A DNA stretch of 10,797 nucleotides from contig JAUWWB010000018.1 of assembly GCA_030617085.1 (NCBI GenBank), positions 1 to 10,797 on the forward strand, given 5' to 3'. This document shows, in pieces, positions 1-6,551 of the stretch. The notes below the pieces were generated by a model that searched no databases, was not told where the DNA came from, and saw only the letters and a program-made list of their open reading frames with translations. Each line of letters starts with the position of its first letter. The first letter of the stretch is position 1. The stretch is from Candidatus Omnitrophota bacterium (lineage in GTDB: Bacteria; Omnitrophota; Gorgyraeia; Tantalellales; Tantalellaceae). The translations under genes and the position numbers were made by a program.

Positions 1-367
1 CGACACAGCCTGTCCACGCGCCCGTAATGGGCAGCGGCACGGCAACAAACAGGATAAGGCCCAGGGCCTCAAACTTTTCTATAAGGTTCGCCTTTTTCCT
101 GGTCCTCTCGAATAACCAGTTAAAAAACCTTTTGAACAGCGGGATATGGCGCAGCCTTTCCGATACCGGCTGCAGCAAAAACAAAAGCGGAAGGACGGGT
201 ATGAGGTTCCCGGCGAAGGACAAGAGATACGCCTTCTGGGGCGAAAACCCCATCGTAAGCGCCAGCGGGATCGCGCCCCTCAGCTCCGAAACCGGCAGCG
301 CCGCCAGCACCACCACCGCCACTTCCTTATTGAACGCCACAAGCGAATTAGTAATATGCTCGATCAT
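1..367 (-). CDS. Small multidrug export family protein (COG2426), 3'-truncated by window edge
   Basis: This is the first 122 codons of an integral membrane protein that runs off the left edge. The start is ATG at 367: the in-frame codons just upstream contain a TGA stop and no other start lies between. The translation opens MIEHITNSLVAF. It then shows a hydrophobic segment with the family signature ELRGAIPLAL (about residues 28-37), a second hydrophobic segment (about 47-66), a basic loop (FERTRKK) and the family motif VPLPITGAWTGC near the truncation. These two motifs are what I know from the Sm_multidrug_ex / COG2426 family. The family name suggests small-molecule export, but real substrates are poorly known and I infer none. 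The gene lies 104 bases downstream of pcm, across a heptamer array and a hairpin repeat, so it may be transcribed separately. No clear Shine-Dalgarno sequence is visible. Confidence 0.85.
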   Translation of the reverse strand, partial: MIEHITNSLVAFNKEVAVVVLAALPVSELRGAIPLALTMGFSPQKAYLLSFAGNLIPVLPLLFLLQPVSERLRHIPLFKRFFNWLFERTRKKANLIEKFEALGLILFVAVPLPITGAWTGCV

Positions 368-400
368 CTTCGTGTCCCGTCTTCAATGTTCGCCCTTTTC

Positions 401-444
401 GCAGGGTAAAGGGCAGGCACAGGGGCCTGCCCCTACATTTTTCT
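401..444 (-). repeat. GTAGGGGC hairpin element, copy 1
   Basis: The core is a perfect 8-bp stem, GGGCAGGC paired with GCCTGCCC, around a 6-base loop, bordered on the minus-strand 5' side by ATGTAGGGG. This copy and copy 6 at 10735-10778 match over 44 bases with two differences, so the repeat unit is longer than the hairpin. It lies between pcm and the COG2426 gene, 3 bases from a heptamer array. Confidence 0.85.
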
Positions 445-447
445 CAC

Positions 448-475
448 GAACTACGAACTATGAACTATGAACTAC
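448..475 (-). repeat. Heptamer array (GTAGTTC/ATAGTTC)x4 at the pcm 3' end
   Basis: Four uninterrupted 7-base units are present: GAACTAC, GAACTAT, GAACTAT and GAACTAC on the plus strand, which read GTAGTTC or ATAGTTC on the coding strand. The TAG of the first unit is the pcm stop codon (472-474). The same unit recurs at 5293-5327 at the lipB 3' end. Confidence 0.9.
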
Positions 476-1119
476 CCCCGCTCCGGCCATCCGTACTCCC
501 CTATCAGGGGGACGAAGACGCAGCCGCAGATATTCTCCTCGGTAAACTCGTCGCCTTTTCTTTGTACCGCGACGAGCATTTGGCCGAACATGCCGCCCAC
601 GGGGATCACCAGGCGCCCGCCTTCGGCGAGCTGCAGCTTTAACGTCTCGGGTACGAGCGGGGCGCCGGCCGTTACGATTATCCCGTCAAAGGGCGCCGCC
701 TCTTCAATGCCCCTTGTCCCGTCGCCGCACCTGAAATCGATGTTCTTATACCCTTCTTTCGACAGGATCCGCTTCGCGTTCTCAAGCAGATCCGCCTCCC
801 TTTCTATGGTACAGACCTGCCCGCATATCTCCGCCAGTATGGCGGCCTGGTACCCGCTCCCGGTGCCCACTTCGAGGACCTTTTCGCCTCCTTTGAGGCG
901 CAGGCTTTCCGTCATCAGCGCTACCATGTACGGCTGGGAAATGGTCTGGCCGTGCCCTATGGGCAGGGGGTGGTCCGCGTAAGCGTCCGCCGCGAACGAA
1001 GGGGGCACGAAGCGGTGCCTCCGGACGTTCATGAACGCTTTCAGGACCTTAGGATCGCTGATCCCCCGCCCGATCAGCTGATCTTCCACCATCCGTTTTC
1101 GTTGTTCCGCGTAATCCAT
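472..1119 (-). CDS. pcm: Protein-L-isoaspartate O-methyltransferase
   Basis: This is a cytosolic SAM-dependent repair enzyme that methylates isoaspartyl residues in aged proteins so that they can return to aspartate. At 215 residues it has the usual length. It shows the N-terminal RMVEDQL.GRGI block (9-20), GHGQTISQPYMVALM (56-69), the SAM-binding motif VLEVGTGSGYQAA (81-93), FDGIIVTAGAP (144-154) and the closing FVPLIGEYGW (202-211). The start at 1119 gives a 71-base overlap with the upstream GT2 gene. ATG at residue 10 (1092) would reduce the overlap to 44 bases, but homologues usually carry several residues before RMV, so I keep 1119. No good Shine-Dalgarno sequence precedes either start, so translation is probably coupled to the GT2 gene. 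The TAG stop lies in the first unit of a heptamer array, so the C-terminus WPERG ends at the repeat junction. Confidence 0.95.
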   Translation of the reverse strand: MDYAEQRKRMVEDQLIGRGISDPKVLKAFMNVRRHRFVPPSFAADAYADHPLPIGHGQTISQPYMVALMTESLRLKGGEKVLEVGTGSGYQAAILAEICGQVCTIEREADLLENAKRILSKEGYKNIDFRCGDGTRGIEEAAPFDGIIVTAGAPLVPETLKLQLAEGGRLVIPVGGMFGQMLVAVQRKGDEFTEENICGCVFVPLIGEYGWPERG

Positions 1120-1822
1120 TCAGGTTAAAGTGGTATTTTAATATAAGCGCGAAAAATTTTATGGCGTCCCGTATCGGGTTGATCTCGGAAGTCTCCTCGC
1201 CGTATATCGTCCGTATCGGAACGGACGCTATTTTCATGTTGTCTTCGGCTGCCTGCATGAGCATTTCCGATTCGATATCGTATTTGTTCGAAGTCAGGTT
1301 CATGTTTTTCAAAGCGCTTACCCTGATAAGCCTGTACCCGCACTGTGTATCCGGTATGCGCTGCCCGCACATCCCCGATACCACCCGGGACATGAACCTG
1401 TTCGTCCAGTATCGCAGGGGCGGCATCGCCTTTGTCTCACGCATGCGGTTGCCGATCACGATATCCGCTCCCCCTTCCCGCGTCGCGTCCATCAGCGCGG
1501 GAATATCCTCGGTATGATGCTGGCCGTCGCCGTCCATTATTATCATCCATTCAAAATCGGTCTTCTCCAGGACGTAGTTAACCCCTTCCCTCACGGAAAA
1601 CCCCTTGCCGAAGTTTTCCTTGTGACGTTTTACCATGGCGCCGTTATCTAGAGCCACCCGTTCGGTATGGTCACTCGAGCCGTCGTCAATGACAAGGACG
1701 GTCAAATCCATATTCACGATATCCCGGACAATGTCCCCTATCGTCCGGGATTCGTTATAAGAAGGGATAACGACTATTGTATTGTCTGTTCTGGAACCCA
1801 TATCTTTCTGAACGCGTACCAT
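1049..1822 (-). CDS. GT2 family glycosyltransferase (polyprenyl-phosphate / DPM1-like)
   Basis: This is a GT-A fold, family 2 glycosyltransferase without C-terminal membrane helices. Visible motifs are TIVVIPSYNE at the N-terminus (15-24), the nucleotide-binding VLVIDDGS (42-49), the metal-binding DGDGQH (97-102), GNRM (124-127) and PDTQCGYRLIR (158-167). That order is typical of dolichyl- or undecaprenyl-phosphate mannosyl/glucosyltransferases, which load a sugar from a nucleotide donor onto a polyprenyl phosphate at the inner membrane. The exact sugar and acceptor cannot be read from the sequence. ATG at 1822 overlaps the acyltransferase gene by 49 bases. ATG at residue 8 (1801) would leave six residues before IVVIP and a 28-base overlap, and is at least as plausible. 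Neither has a strong ribosome site. The last 24 residues (after KYHFN) lie in the overlap with pcm and look like an extension past the normal family end. Confidence 0.88.
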   Translation of the reverse strand: MVRVQKDMGSRTDNTIVVIPSYNESRTIGDIVRDIVNMDLTVLVIDDGSSDHTERVALDNGAMVKRHKENFGKGFSVREGVNYVLEKTDFEWMIIMDGDGQHHTEDIPALMDATREGGADIVIGNRMRETKAMPPLRYWTNRFMSRVVSGMCGQRIPDTQCGYRLIRVSALKNMNLTSNKYDIESEMLMQAAEDNMKIASVPIRTIYGEETSEINPIRDAIKFFALILKYHFNLNGLRGTTKTDGGRSADRAGDQRS

Positions 1823-2646
1823 TGATCCGGATCTTTACGGATATATTTCTCAAAAATCCTGAGATACTCACCCATGAGCGCCCGCACGTCTTTACCATAA
1901 TCCCCGGTGGGCGTATATCTTATCGGTTTCTCGAAACACAGCTTAAATGTATTATCCTTTTCACGTATCAACGCGCAAAAAACTATGGGAGCGCCCGTCT
2001 TCAGGGAAAGGACAGCCGCTCCCCTCGGCATTAACGCCTTCTTCCCGAAGAAATCCACGTATATCCCGCTGGAAGTATAGTCCTTGTCTCCGACAACAGC
2101 AAGGACCTCATTGCGCTTCAATACTTTAAAACATTCCTTTACCTGGACGCCGACCGGGATGGACCTGAGCCGGTTTATGATCCTCTGCCGCACAAAAAAT
2201 TCATTTATGCGCCTGTCCCCATGTTCCAGCACTATAGCGCTTATCGGGTACTTGAGGGCACCCACGATCGCCCCGCCGAGTTCCCAGTTGCCGAGATGAA
2301 GACCCAACAGCAGCGCTCCCTTGCCTCCCGCCAGACATTCATCCAGATGTTCACGACCCTCCATCTTTATGTTTTTGGAGATACGTTCCTCCGTAAATAC
2401 GGGAAATCTGAAAAAATCCGCGAGATACTTCGCGAAATTCCTGAACACCCTGATTATGTGCTCATTGATGCTGGCCTCATCGGCGCCTTCGCCAAGGACC
2501 ACCCTGAGGTTCTCCCTTAACTCCTCTTTATCTTTCTCGGAGAACATGAAAAATAACCGCGCGACCAATCCCGCCACGGCATAGCACACTTTGAGCGGCA
2601 AGATCTTCGCGAGAAAAGCACCTGTCACGTACAGCCAGTACATCAT
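1774..2646 (-). CDS. LpxL/HtrB-like lysophospholipid / lipid A acyltransferase
   Basis: This 290-residue protein belongs to the LABLAT family (COG1560), whose members transfer acyl chains to lipid A precursors or other membrane glycolipids. An N-terminal hydrophobic stretch (about 1-35) would anchor it in the inner membrane. The catalytic HX4E motif is H117-L-G-N-W-E122 within GLHLGNWELGG, followed by VVGDKD (174-179) and a region with PRGAAVLSLKTGAPIV. It ends with DPDQWYAFRKIW, like the QWFW end of LpxL proteins. ATG at 2646 is chosen because GAGGG lies 6 bases upstream, directly after the stop of the preceding GT28 gene; the next codon is also ATG. It is one link of a coupled set with the GT28 (11 bases apart) and GT2 (overlapping) genes. 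A role on a glycolipid made by the GT28 enzyme is as likely as true lipid A acylation, since no lpx gene is in view. Confidence 0.9.
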   Translation of the reverse strand: MMYWLYVTGAFLAKILPLKVCYAVAGLVARLFFMFSEKDKEELRENLRVVLGEGADEASINEHIIRVFRNFAKYLADFFRFPVFTEERISKNIKMEGREHLDECLAGGKGALLLGLHLGNWELGGAIVGALKYPISAIVLEHGDRRINEFFVRQRIINRLRSIPVGVQVKECFKVLKRNEVLAVVGDKDYTSSGIYVDFFGKKALMPRGAAVLSLKTGAPIVFCALIREKDNTFKLCFEKPIRYTPTGDYGKDVRALMGEYLRIFEKYIRKDPDQWYAFRKIWVPEQTIQ

Positions 2647-2657
2647 TCCTATCCCTC

Positions 2658-3779
2658 TTAGTCAAAAAACGCAAGCCGGGCGATGTCGGAAGCGCTGTTC
2701 GGCTTAGCCAACCTCTCGATGCTCTTTTTCATCCGATCCAGCGCGCCTTCCGAATCGAATAATTCGGTTAGTTTTTCACGGATCCGGGCACTGTCTTCGA
2801 TCTCGACCGCGGCCCCTTTTCCCACAAGGTAATCGGCGTTCATACGCTCCTGTCCGGGAATAGGATTCACGACCAGTATTGGCAGCTTTTTTACCAGCGC
2901 CTCGGCCATGGTCATCCCTCCCGCCTTGGTGACGATGACATCCGCCAGATCCATCAGTTCGTCGATATTTTCAACATACGGCAGGATATGGATGTTGTTC
3001 GGGACCTCGCCGCGGCTCAGCCTTTTCAGCCGCGCGTAAAGTTTCTTGTTCGAGCCCGTCACGACCAGCAGCTGGTATCTACTGCCGGCATCCCCCAGGA
3101 AGGACGCGACGACCTCCTCCATCGCGCCGAGCCCCTGGCTGCCACCCATGATCAGGACCGTGGGGGCATCATCTTCAAGTCCCAGATCCCTTTTTATGGG
3201 GCGGGTATCACGCCTCGCGCGGAACCTGGGGTCCACGGGAATGCCATATACCCTTATCTTGCCGTAGGGAACGCCTTTCCGCTCCAGCGCACGGGCGGTT
3301 TCTTCGAAGGGAACGACATAAATATCCACCTCGTCGGACAACCAGTACGAATGGGCCGCGTTATCGGTCAGGACGCCTATAAGCGGGGTCTTCCTCCCGC
3401 GTGCTCTTTTATAATCCGCTATCATCCCGCAGGGAAAAGCCTGGGTGCAGAAGATCGCGGCCGGAGACTGTTCCTCAAGAAGCCGTTCTATTTTCGCCAT
3501 GTTAAACGTGTGAAGAGCCTCCCTGGCTTTCCTGGTCTTGTTTACCACATCCGGGTTATCGTAGATCTTACCCCAGATATCCGGCTTTTTCTTGATCACT
3601 TCCAGATAGGCTTTATTGATGATCTTCTCGAGTACGGGATTGGTATATCCGAAAGCGTTTATCTTCTCTACCTCGACGCTTTCCCCTCCGACCTCCATCA
3701 ACCCTTTTTCGATCGCGCTGGCGGCATAAAAATGCCCCGAATGCTCCGATATGTAAAAGATCAGTATTTTTTTCTTCAT
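2658..3779 (-). CDS. MGDG-synthase-type GT28 diacylglycerol glycosyltransferase
   Basis: This 373-residue GT-B fold enzyme is related to plant MGDG synthases and bacterial processive diacylglycerol glucosyltransferases (UgtP type), and more distantly to MurG. The N-terminal half opens ILIFYISEHSGHFYAASAI (5-23) with the GHxxAA loop and has TDNAAHSYWL (138-147). The C-terminal half has VLIMGGSQG (208-216), VIVTKAGGMTMAEAL (281-295) and NPIPGQERMNADYL (305-318), the UDP-sugar binding region. It probably moves a sugar from a UDP-sugar to diacylglycerol or a similar lipid at the inner face of the membrane; sugar and number of transfers are unknown. Its ATG overlaps the TGA of the AlaC-like gene as ATGA, so translation is likely coupled, and the acyltransferase follows after 11 bases. 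Confidence 0.9.
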   Translation of the reverse strand: MKKKILIFYISEHSGHFYAASAIEKGLMEVGGESVEVEKINAFGYTNPVLEKIINKAYLEVIKKKPDIWGKIYDNPDVVNKTRKAREALHTFNMAKIERLLEEQSPAAIFCTQAFPCGMIADYKRARGRKTPLIGVLTDNAAHSYWLSDEVDIYVVPFEETARALERKGVPYGKIRVYGIPVDPRFRARRDTRPIKRDLGLEDDAPTVLIMGGSQGLGAMEEVVASFLGDAGSRYQLLVVTGSNKKLYARLKRLSRGEVPNNIHILPYVENIDELMDLADVIVTKAGGMTMAEALVKKLPILVVNPIPGQERMNADYLVGKGAAVEIEDSARIREKLTELFDSEGALDRMKKSIERLAKPNSASDIARLAFFD

Positions 3780-4960
3780 ACTTCCATCTCAAGGATTGTT
3801 TTGATCCTTTCCACGGCTTCTGCCAGCCTGTCCTCTCCCTCGACCAGGGCGAACCGGACAAAACCTTCCCCGTACTCTCCGAAACCGGTGCCGGGGGCCA
3901 GCACTACCCCGACCTCCCTGATAAGCAGGGATACGAATTCCATCGATGTCAGCGCGCTGTACTTGTCGGGGATCCTCGCCCAGAGATAGAAAGTGGCCCT
4001 GGGCATGGGAACGTTCCAGCCGATATTCGCGAGAGCGTCGACCATGAAGTCCCGCCGTTTCTTGTAAGTCTCCACCTGCTTTCGCACGCAGCCCTGCGGG
4101 CCGGTCAGCGCCCTGATGGCGGCATACTGGATGGGTTTGAAGAGGCCAAAATCGATATATCCTTTCGTCTTTGCCAGGGATTTCAGGATCCCGGCGTTTC
4201 CCACCGCGAACCCGATGCGCCATCCGGCCATGTTGTAGGACTTGCTCAAGGTATGGAACTCAACGGCTATTTCCCTCGAACCGTCGATCTGCAATATGCT
4301 CGGCGCTTCGTAGCCGTCAAAAACGATGTCGGAATAGGCCAGGTCATGTATCAGCATGATCCGGTGCTTTTTCGCGAACGAAACGGCCTTATTGAAAAAT
4401 CCCTTTGTGGCTACCGCGGTGGTGGGGTTGTTGGGATAGCTGAGAAACATCATCTTCGCCCTTTCCAGGATATCCAGCGGGATAGAATCCAGGTCGGGCA
4501 GAAAGTGGTTTTCCTCGTTTATGGGAAGATTGTGAAGGATCCCCCCCGCGATGAGCACACCGTTAAAATGGACCGGATAAGCGGGATTCGGAACAAGCGC
4601 TATGTCGTCGCTGTTGAGGAACGCCAGCGAAATATGCGCGATCCCTTCCTTGGAGCCTATGAGCGGTAATACCTCCGAGTCCGGGTCGAGGTGGACGCCG
4701 AATTTTGCCCCGTACCATTTGGCGATCGCCTCTCGCAGGCTGCATTCCACGCTGTCGATCGACCGGGAATACCCGTGGTTTTCCGGATCCCTCGCCCTTT
4801 CGCAAAGCTCATCGACAATATGACCGGGCGTAGGCTGATCCGGGTTCCCCATGCCCAGATCGATAATATCGACCCCTCGGTCCCTGGCCTCCTTTTTCAG
4901 GTCATCGATGATCGAGAAAAGATACCTCGGCAACCGTTTCATCCTGTTCGCTTCGTCCAT
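3776..4960 (-). CDS. alaC: AlaC/YfdZ-like class I aminotransferase (glutamate-pyruvate type)
   Basis: This is a cytosolic fold-type I PLP aminotransferase of 394 residues. Landmarks are DIIDLGMGNPD (31-41), NPAYPVHFNGVLIAGG (125-140), YPNNPT (175-180, the Asn that contacts PLP), HDLAYSD (205-211) and FHTLSKSYNMAGWRIGF (235-251). K240 is the Schiff-base lysine, and GFVRFALV near the C-terminus carries the carboxylate-binding Arg. The run from the YPNNPT region through the PLP lysine closely follows E. coli AlaC (YfdZ), which makes alanine from pyruvate and glutamate. LL-diaminopimelate aminotransferases are relatives, so that activity cannot be excluded. The start at 4960 is supported by CGGAG 6-7 bases upstream. 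It lies 33 bases after the lipoyl-domain gene and overlaps the GT28 gene, linking the metabolic and lipid blocks into one likely transcript. Confidence 0.9.
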   Translation of the reverse strand: MDEANRMKRLPRYLFSIIDDLKKEARDRGVDIIDLGMGNPDQPTPGHIVDELCERARDPENHGYSRSIDSVECSLREAIAKWYGAKFGVHLDPDSEVLPLIGSKEGIAHISLAFLNSDDIALVPNPAYPVHFNGVLIAGGILHNLPINEENHFLPDLDSIPLDILERAKMMFLSYPNNPTTAVATKGFFNKAVSFAKKHRIMLIHDLAYSDIVFDGYEAPSILQIDGSREIAVEFHTLSKSYNMAGWRIGFAVGNAGILKSLAKTKGYIDFGLFKPIQYAAIRALTGPQGCVRKQVETYKKRRDFMVDALANIGWNVPMPRATFYLWARIPDKYSALTSMEFVSLLIREVGVVLAPGTGFGEYGEGFVRFALVEGEDRLAEAVERIKTILEMEV

Positions 4961-4993
4961 TCTTTTCTCCGTTATTCTTGGTGACGCTTTGGT

Positions 4994-5242
4994 TCAAATG
5001 TCATCGGTACATATTTCAGCGATAACCTCACCCGTTTTAGCCTTCTCACCCGGCTTTTTGATCATTCTTTCGAGAACCCCGTAACATGGCGCGGGAATAT
5101 CAAACGTGGCCTTATCGGTCGAAACCTCAACAAGATCCTCCCCCGAAGCCACATAATCCCCTTCTCCCGCGTGCCAGAGCGTAATAACGACATCCTCACC
5201 CCCCGCGGATATCTCCGGCAACCTCAATTCCATTTTTCCCAT
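4994..5242 (-). CDS. Free-standing lipoyl-domain protein
   Basis: This 82-residue protein consists of one biotinyl/lipoyl domain of the E2 type. It starts ELRLPEI and carries the hairpin turn with STDKATFDIP, in which K44 is the predicted lipoylated lysine (DKA motif of 2-oxoacid dehydrogenase E2 chains). The second half has the symmetrical GVLERMIKKPGEKAKTGEVIAEI. A full E2 would continue with a linker, an E3-binding domain and a catalytic domain; here the frame stops cleanly at TGA and a different gene begins 33 bases on, so this is not an N-terminal exon of a larger protein in the window. It is shorter than GcvH (about 125-130 residues) and lacks GcvH motifs. ATG at 5242 or at residue 4 (5233) could be the start. 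The adjacent lipB suggests lipoylation rather than biotinylation. Its partner enzyme is unknown. Confidence 0.88.
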   Translation of the reverse strand: MGKMELRLPEISAGGEDVVITLWHAGEGDYVASGEDLVEVSTDKATFDIPAPCYGVLERMIKKPGEKAKTGEVIAEICTDDI

Positions 5243-5250
5243 CCGAACTT

Positions 5251-5276
5251 CGCCCGCCTTAGGCGGGCCCCTACAT
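5251..5276 (-). repeat. Variant GTAGGGGC hairpin element (different stem), copy 2
   Basis: It has the same ATGTAGGGG head as the other elements, but the stem is GCCCGCC paired with GGCGGGC around a 3-base loop instead of the GGGCAGGC stem. It lies between lipB and the lipoyl-domain gene, 16 bases from a heptamer array, and ends 9 bases before the lipoyl-domain start codon. Confidence 0.7.
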
Positions 5277-5292
5277 GCAATTAGGCCGCTCC

Positions 5293-5327
5293 CAACTACG
5301 AACTACGAACTACGAACTGCGAACTAT
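5293..5327 (-). repeat. Heptamer array (GTAGTTC)x5 at the lipB 3' end
   Basis: Five 7-base units read on the plus strand as CAACTAC, GAACTAC, GAACTAC, GAACTGC and GAACTAT. The lipB frame runs through the array, which encodes its last residues (roughly SSQFVVRSS) and supplies its TAG stop at 5296-5298. The unit is the same, in the same orientation, as at 448-475. Confidence 0.9.
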
Positions 5328-5952
5328 ATTCCCGCCCAAAATCCTCGACGAACCGCTCCGCGAACACCCTCTTGACCTCGCTCATGTCCAGTTCCCTGCC
5401 CAAAACCTCTTTGGCGGATGTAACGCGGATGTCGCTTTCTCCGCAAGGATGCATGCCGGAAAAAGGCGTGGTGTCATTGTTTATGTTAACGGCGACCCCG
5501 TGGAAGGTAACCCACCGCTTCACCGCTATGCCGATGAACGCGATCTTCCTGCCGCCGGCCCACACGCCGCGCCTTTTTTCGTCCCGGCCCGCCGGGACGC
5601 CGAAACGGTTCAGGGCCCTTGCCGCCGTCTTCTCCAGAAAATCTATATAAAACGTAATGTCCCGTTTCTTTTCGGCCAGATCCACTATCGGATATAATAC
5701 CAGCTGACCGGGAGCGTGGTATGTGATATTCCCGCCCCGTCCGGTGGAAACGACCGATATACCTTTTTTCTCGAAAAGCTCCCTGTCGATCATGCTGCTT
5801 TCATCCGCCACCCTGCCAAGCGTCACGACAGGTTCATGCTCCACCATAATAAGCGTATCCGGGACCTTCTTCTCCACCCTTTTGCGCCAGAGGTCGGTCT
5901 GAAAACAAAGCGCGTCCTCATAATCGACTATACCCAGATCGCAAATATCCAC
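5296..5952 (-). CDS. lipB: Lipoyl(octanoyl) transferase LipB
   Basis: LipB moves octanoyl from octanoyl-ACP to the lysine of lipoyl domains in the cytosol, the first step of endogenous lipoate assembly before LipA adds sulfur. The 218-residue protein has the family blocks VEHEPVVTLGR (37-47), STGRGGNITYHAPGQLVLYPI (69-89, with H79), GRKIAFIGIAVKRWVTFHG (134-152) with K136, and NNDTTPFSGMHPCG (158-171) with C170. Lys and Cys form the known catalytic dyad. The start is GTG at 5952, with AGAGGA 8 bases upstream; the gap to leuD is 29 bases. The final residues are encoded by a heptamer array, so the tail after about VEDFGREY is repeat-derived and unlikely to be functional. LipA is not in the window. 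The neighbouring lipoyl-domain protein is a probable substrate. Confidence 0.96.
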   Translation of the reverse strand: MDICDLGIVDYEDALCFQTDLWRKRVEKKVPDTLIMVEHEPVVTLGRVADESSMIDRELFEKKGISVVSTGRGGNITYHAPGQLVLYPIVDLAEKKRDITFYIDFLEKTAARALNRFGVPAGRDEKRRGVWAGGRKIAFIGIAVKRWVTFHGVAVNINNDTTPFSGMHPCGESDIRVTSAKEVLGRELDMSEVKRVFAERFVEDFGREYSSQFVVRSS

Positions 5953-5981
5953 CGATCACTTCCTCTCCGGCAATCTGTGCT

Positions 5982-6485
5982 TCAGAGGATCCCCTCAAAT
6001 CCCCCGTGCTCCTTGAAATACTCCACAACGCCGCCCTTATTAAGGAATTCCCGCATGATATTCGGGATGGGCTCTATCTCTATGTTCACGCCTTTCGAGA
6101 GGTTCCGGACGATGTTCTTCTCCAGGTCAAGTTCGAGCTCGTCCATGTCATCGATGTAATTGGTCTCGCATTCCACGAGGCACAGCCCCACGTTAAAAGC
6201 GTTCCGGTAAAATATCCTGGCGTAGCTCTTCGCTATGACGGCGCACAGGCCGCTTGCCTTGAGCGCCGCCGGAGCCTGCTCGCGCGACGACCCGCACCCG
6301 AAGTTATCCCCGGCCACCAGGAAGTCGCCCGGCTTTATCTTCTTATAGAACCCTTCTTCCAGGTCCTCAAAAATATGCTTTGACAGTTCCTTCATATCCT
6401 GTATCTTGAACTTGTACCTGCCGGAAATGATATAATCCGTGTTGATATCGTTCTCTATTTTTAAACGATGTGCGTAATTCGCCAC
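5982..6485 (-). CDS. leuD: 3-isopropylmalate dehydratase small subunit (LeuD, archaeal/HACN-type)
   Basis: This is the swivelling small subunit of an aconitase-family hydro-lyase, 167 residues from GTG at 6485. That start has AAGGAGG five bases upstream. An upstream in-frame ATG at 6530 exists, but the 15 residues it would add (MYGTRDTGHGNKEAN) are the translation of a GTGTCCC heptamer array. Motifs are DINTDYIISGRY (13-24), PGDFLVAGDNFGCGSSREQAP (52-72) and AVIAKSYARIFYRNAFNVGL (82-101). With LeuC it would isomerise 2- and 3-isopropylmalate in leucine synthesis. The loop after the SGRY motif, which sets substrate choice in this family, reads RYKFKIQD rather than the YLRT- or YLNT-type sequences I know from homoaconitase and isopropylmalate enzymes, so another hydroxy-diacid substrate is possible. 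Confidence 0.88.
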   Translation of the reverse strand: MANYAHRLKIENDINTDYIISGRYKFKIQDMKELSKHIFEDLEEGFYKKIKPGDFLVAGDNFGCGSSREQAPAALKASGLCAVIAKSYARIFYRNAFNVGLCLVECETNYIDDMDELELDLEKNIVRNLSKGVNIEIEPIPNIMREFLNKGGVVEYFKEHGGFEGIL

Positions 6486-6490
6486 GTTGG

Positions 6491-6497
6491 CCTCCTT
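6491..6497 (-). promoter_or_regulatory. Shine-Dalgarno AAGGAGG that fixes the leuD start
   Basis: On the minus strand AAGGAGG is followed by five bases and GTG (6485-6483). It is the strongest ribosome-binding site in the window and lies between the heptamer array and the leuD start, which argues against the longer ATG-initiated reading through the array. Confidence 0.85.
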
Positions 6498-6503
6498 GTT
6501 TCC

Positions 6504-6549
6504 GTGTCCCGTGTCCCGTGTCCCGTACAAGAATTACGGGGCACGGGGG
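6504..6549 (-). repeat. GTGTCCC heptamer array with inverted half (hairpin) upstream of leuD
   Basis: Three perfect GTGTCCC units (6504-6524) are followed, after nine bases, by ACGGGGCACGGGG, the reverse complement of the array with one change. A 12-bp stem with a 9-base loop can form. The array is open in frame on the minus strand (it reads GTRDTGHG), so it can mislead gene callers. A single unit also occurs at 372-378, just before the COG2426 start. Confidence 0.85.
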
Positions 6550-6551
6550 AT

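Noticed and set aside
401..444. Intrinsic terminator for plus-strand transcription (GC hairpin followed by five T)
   Set aside because: There are no plus-strand genes to end. On the coding strand the hairpin is followed only by CTTTA, and the T-rich tail is part of the repeat unit shared with copy 6.
27..470. Plus-strand open frame of 147 codons at the left edge
   Set aside because: The minus strand here encodes a clear COG2426 N-terminus; the plus frame ends in the heptamer array and has repeat-derived residues.
2988..3989. Long plus-strand open frame of 333 codons
   Set aside because: It lies opposite the GT28 and AlaC-like genes, which have full family motifs. The frame is open because of the G/C-rich third positions of the true genes, and it has no recognisable domain.
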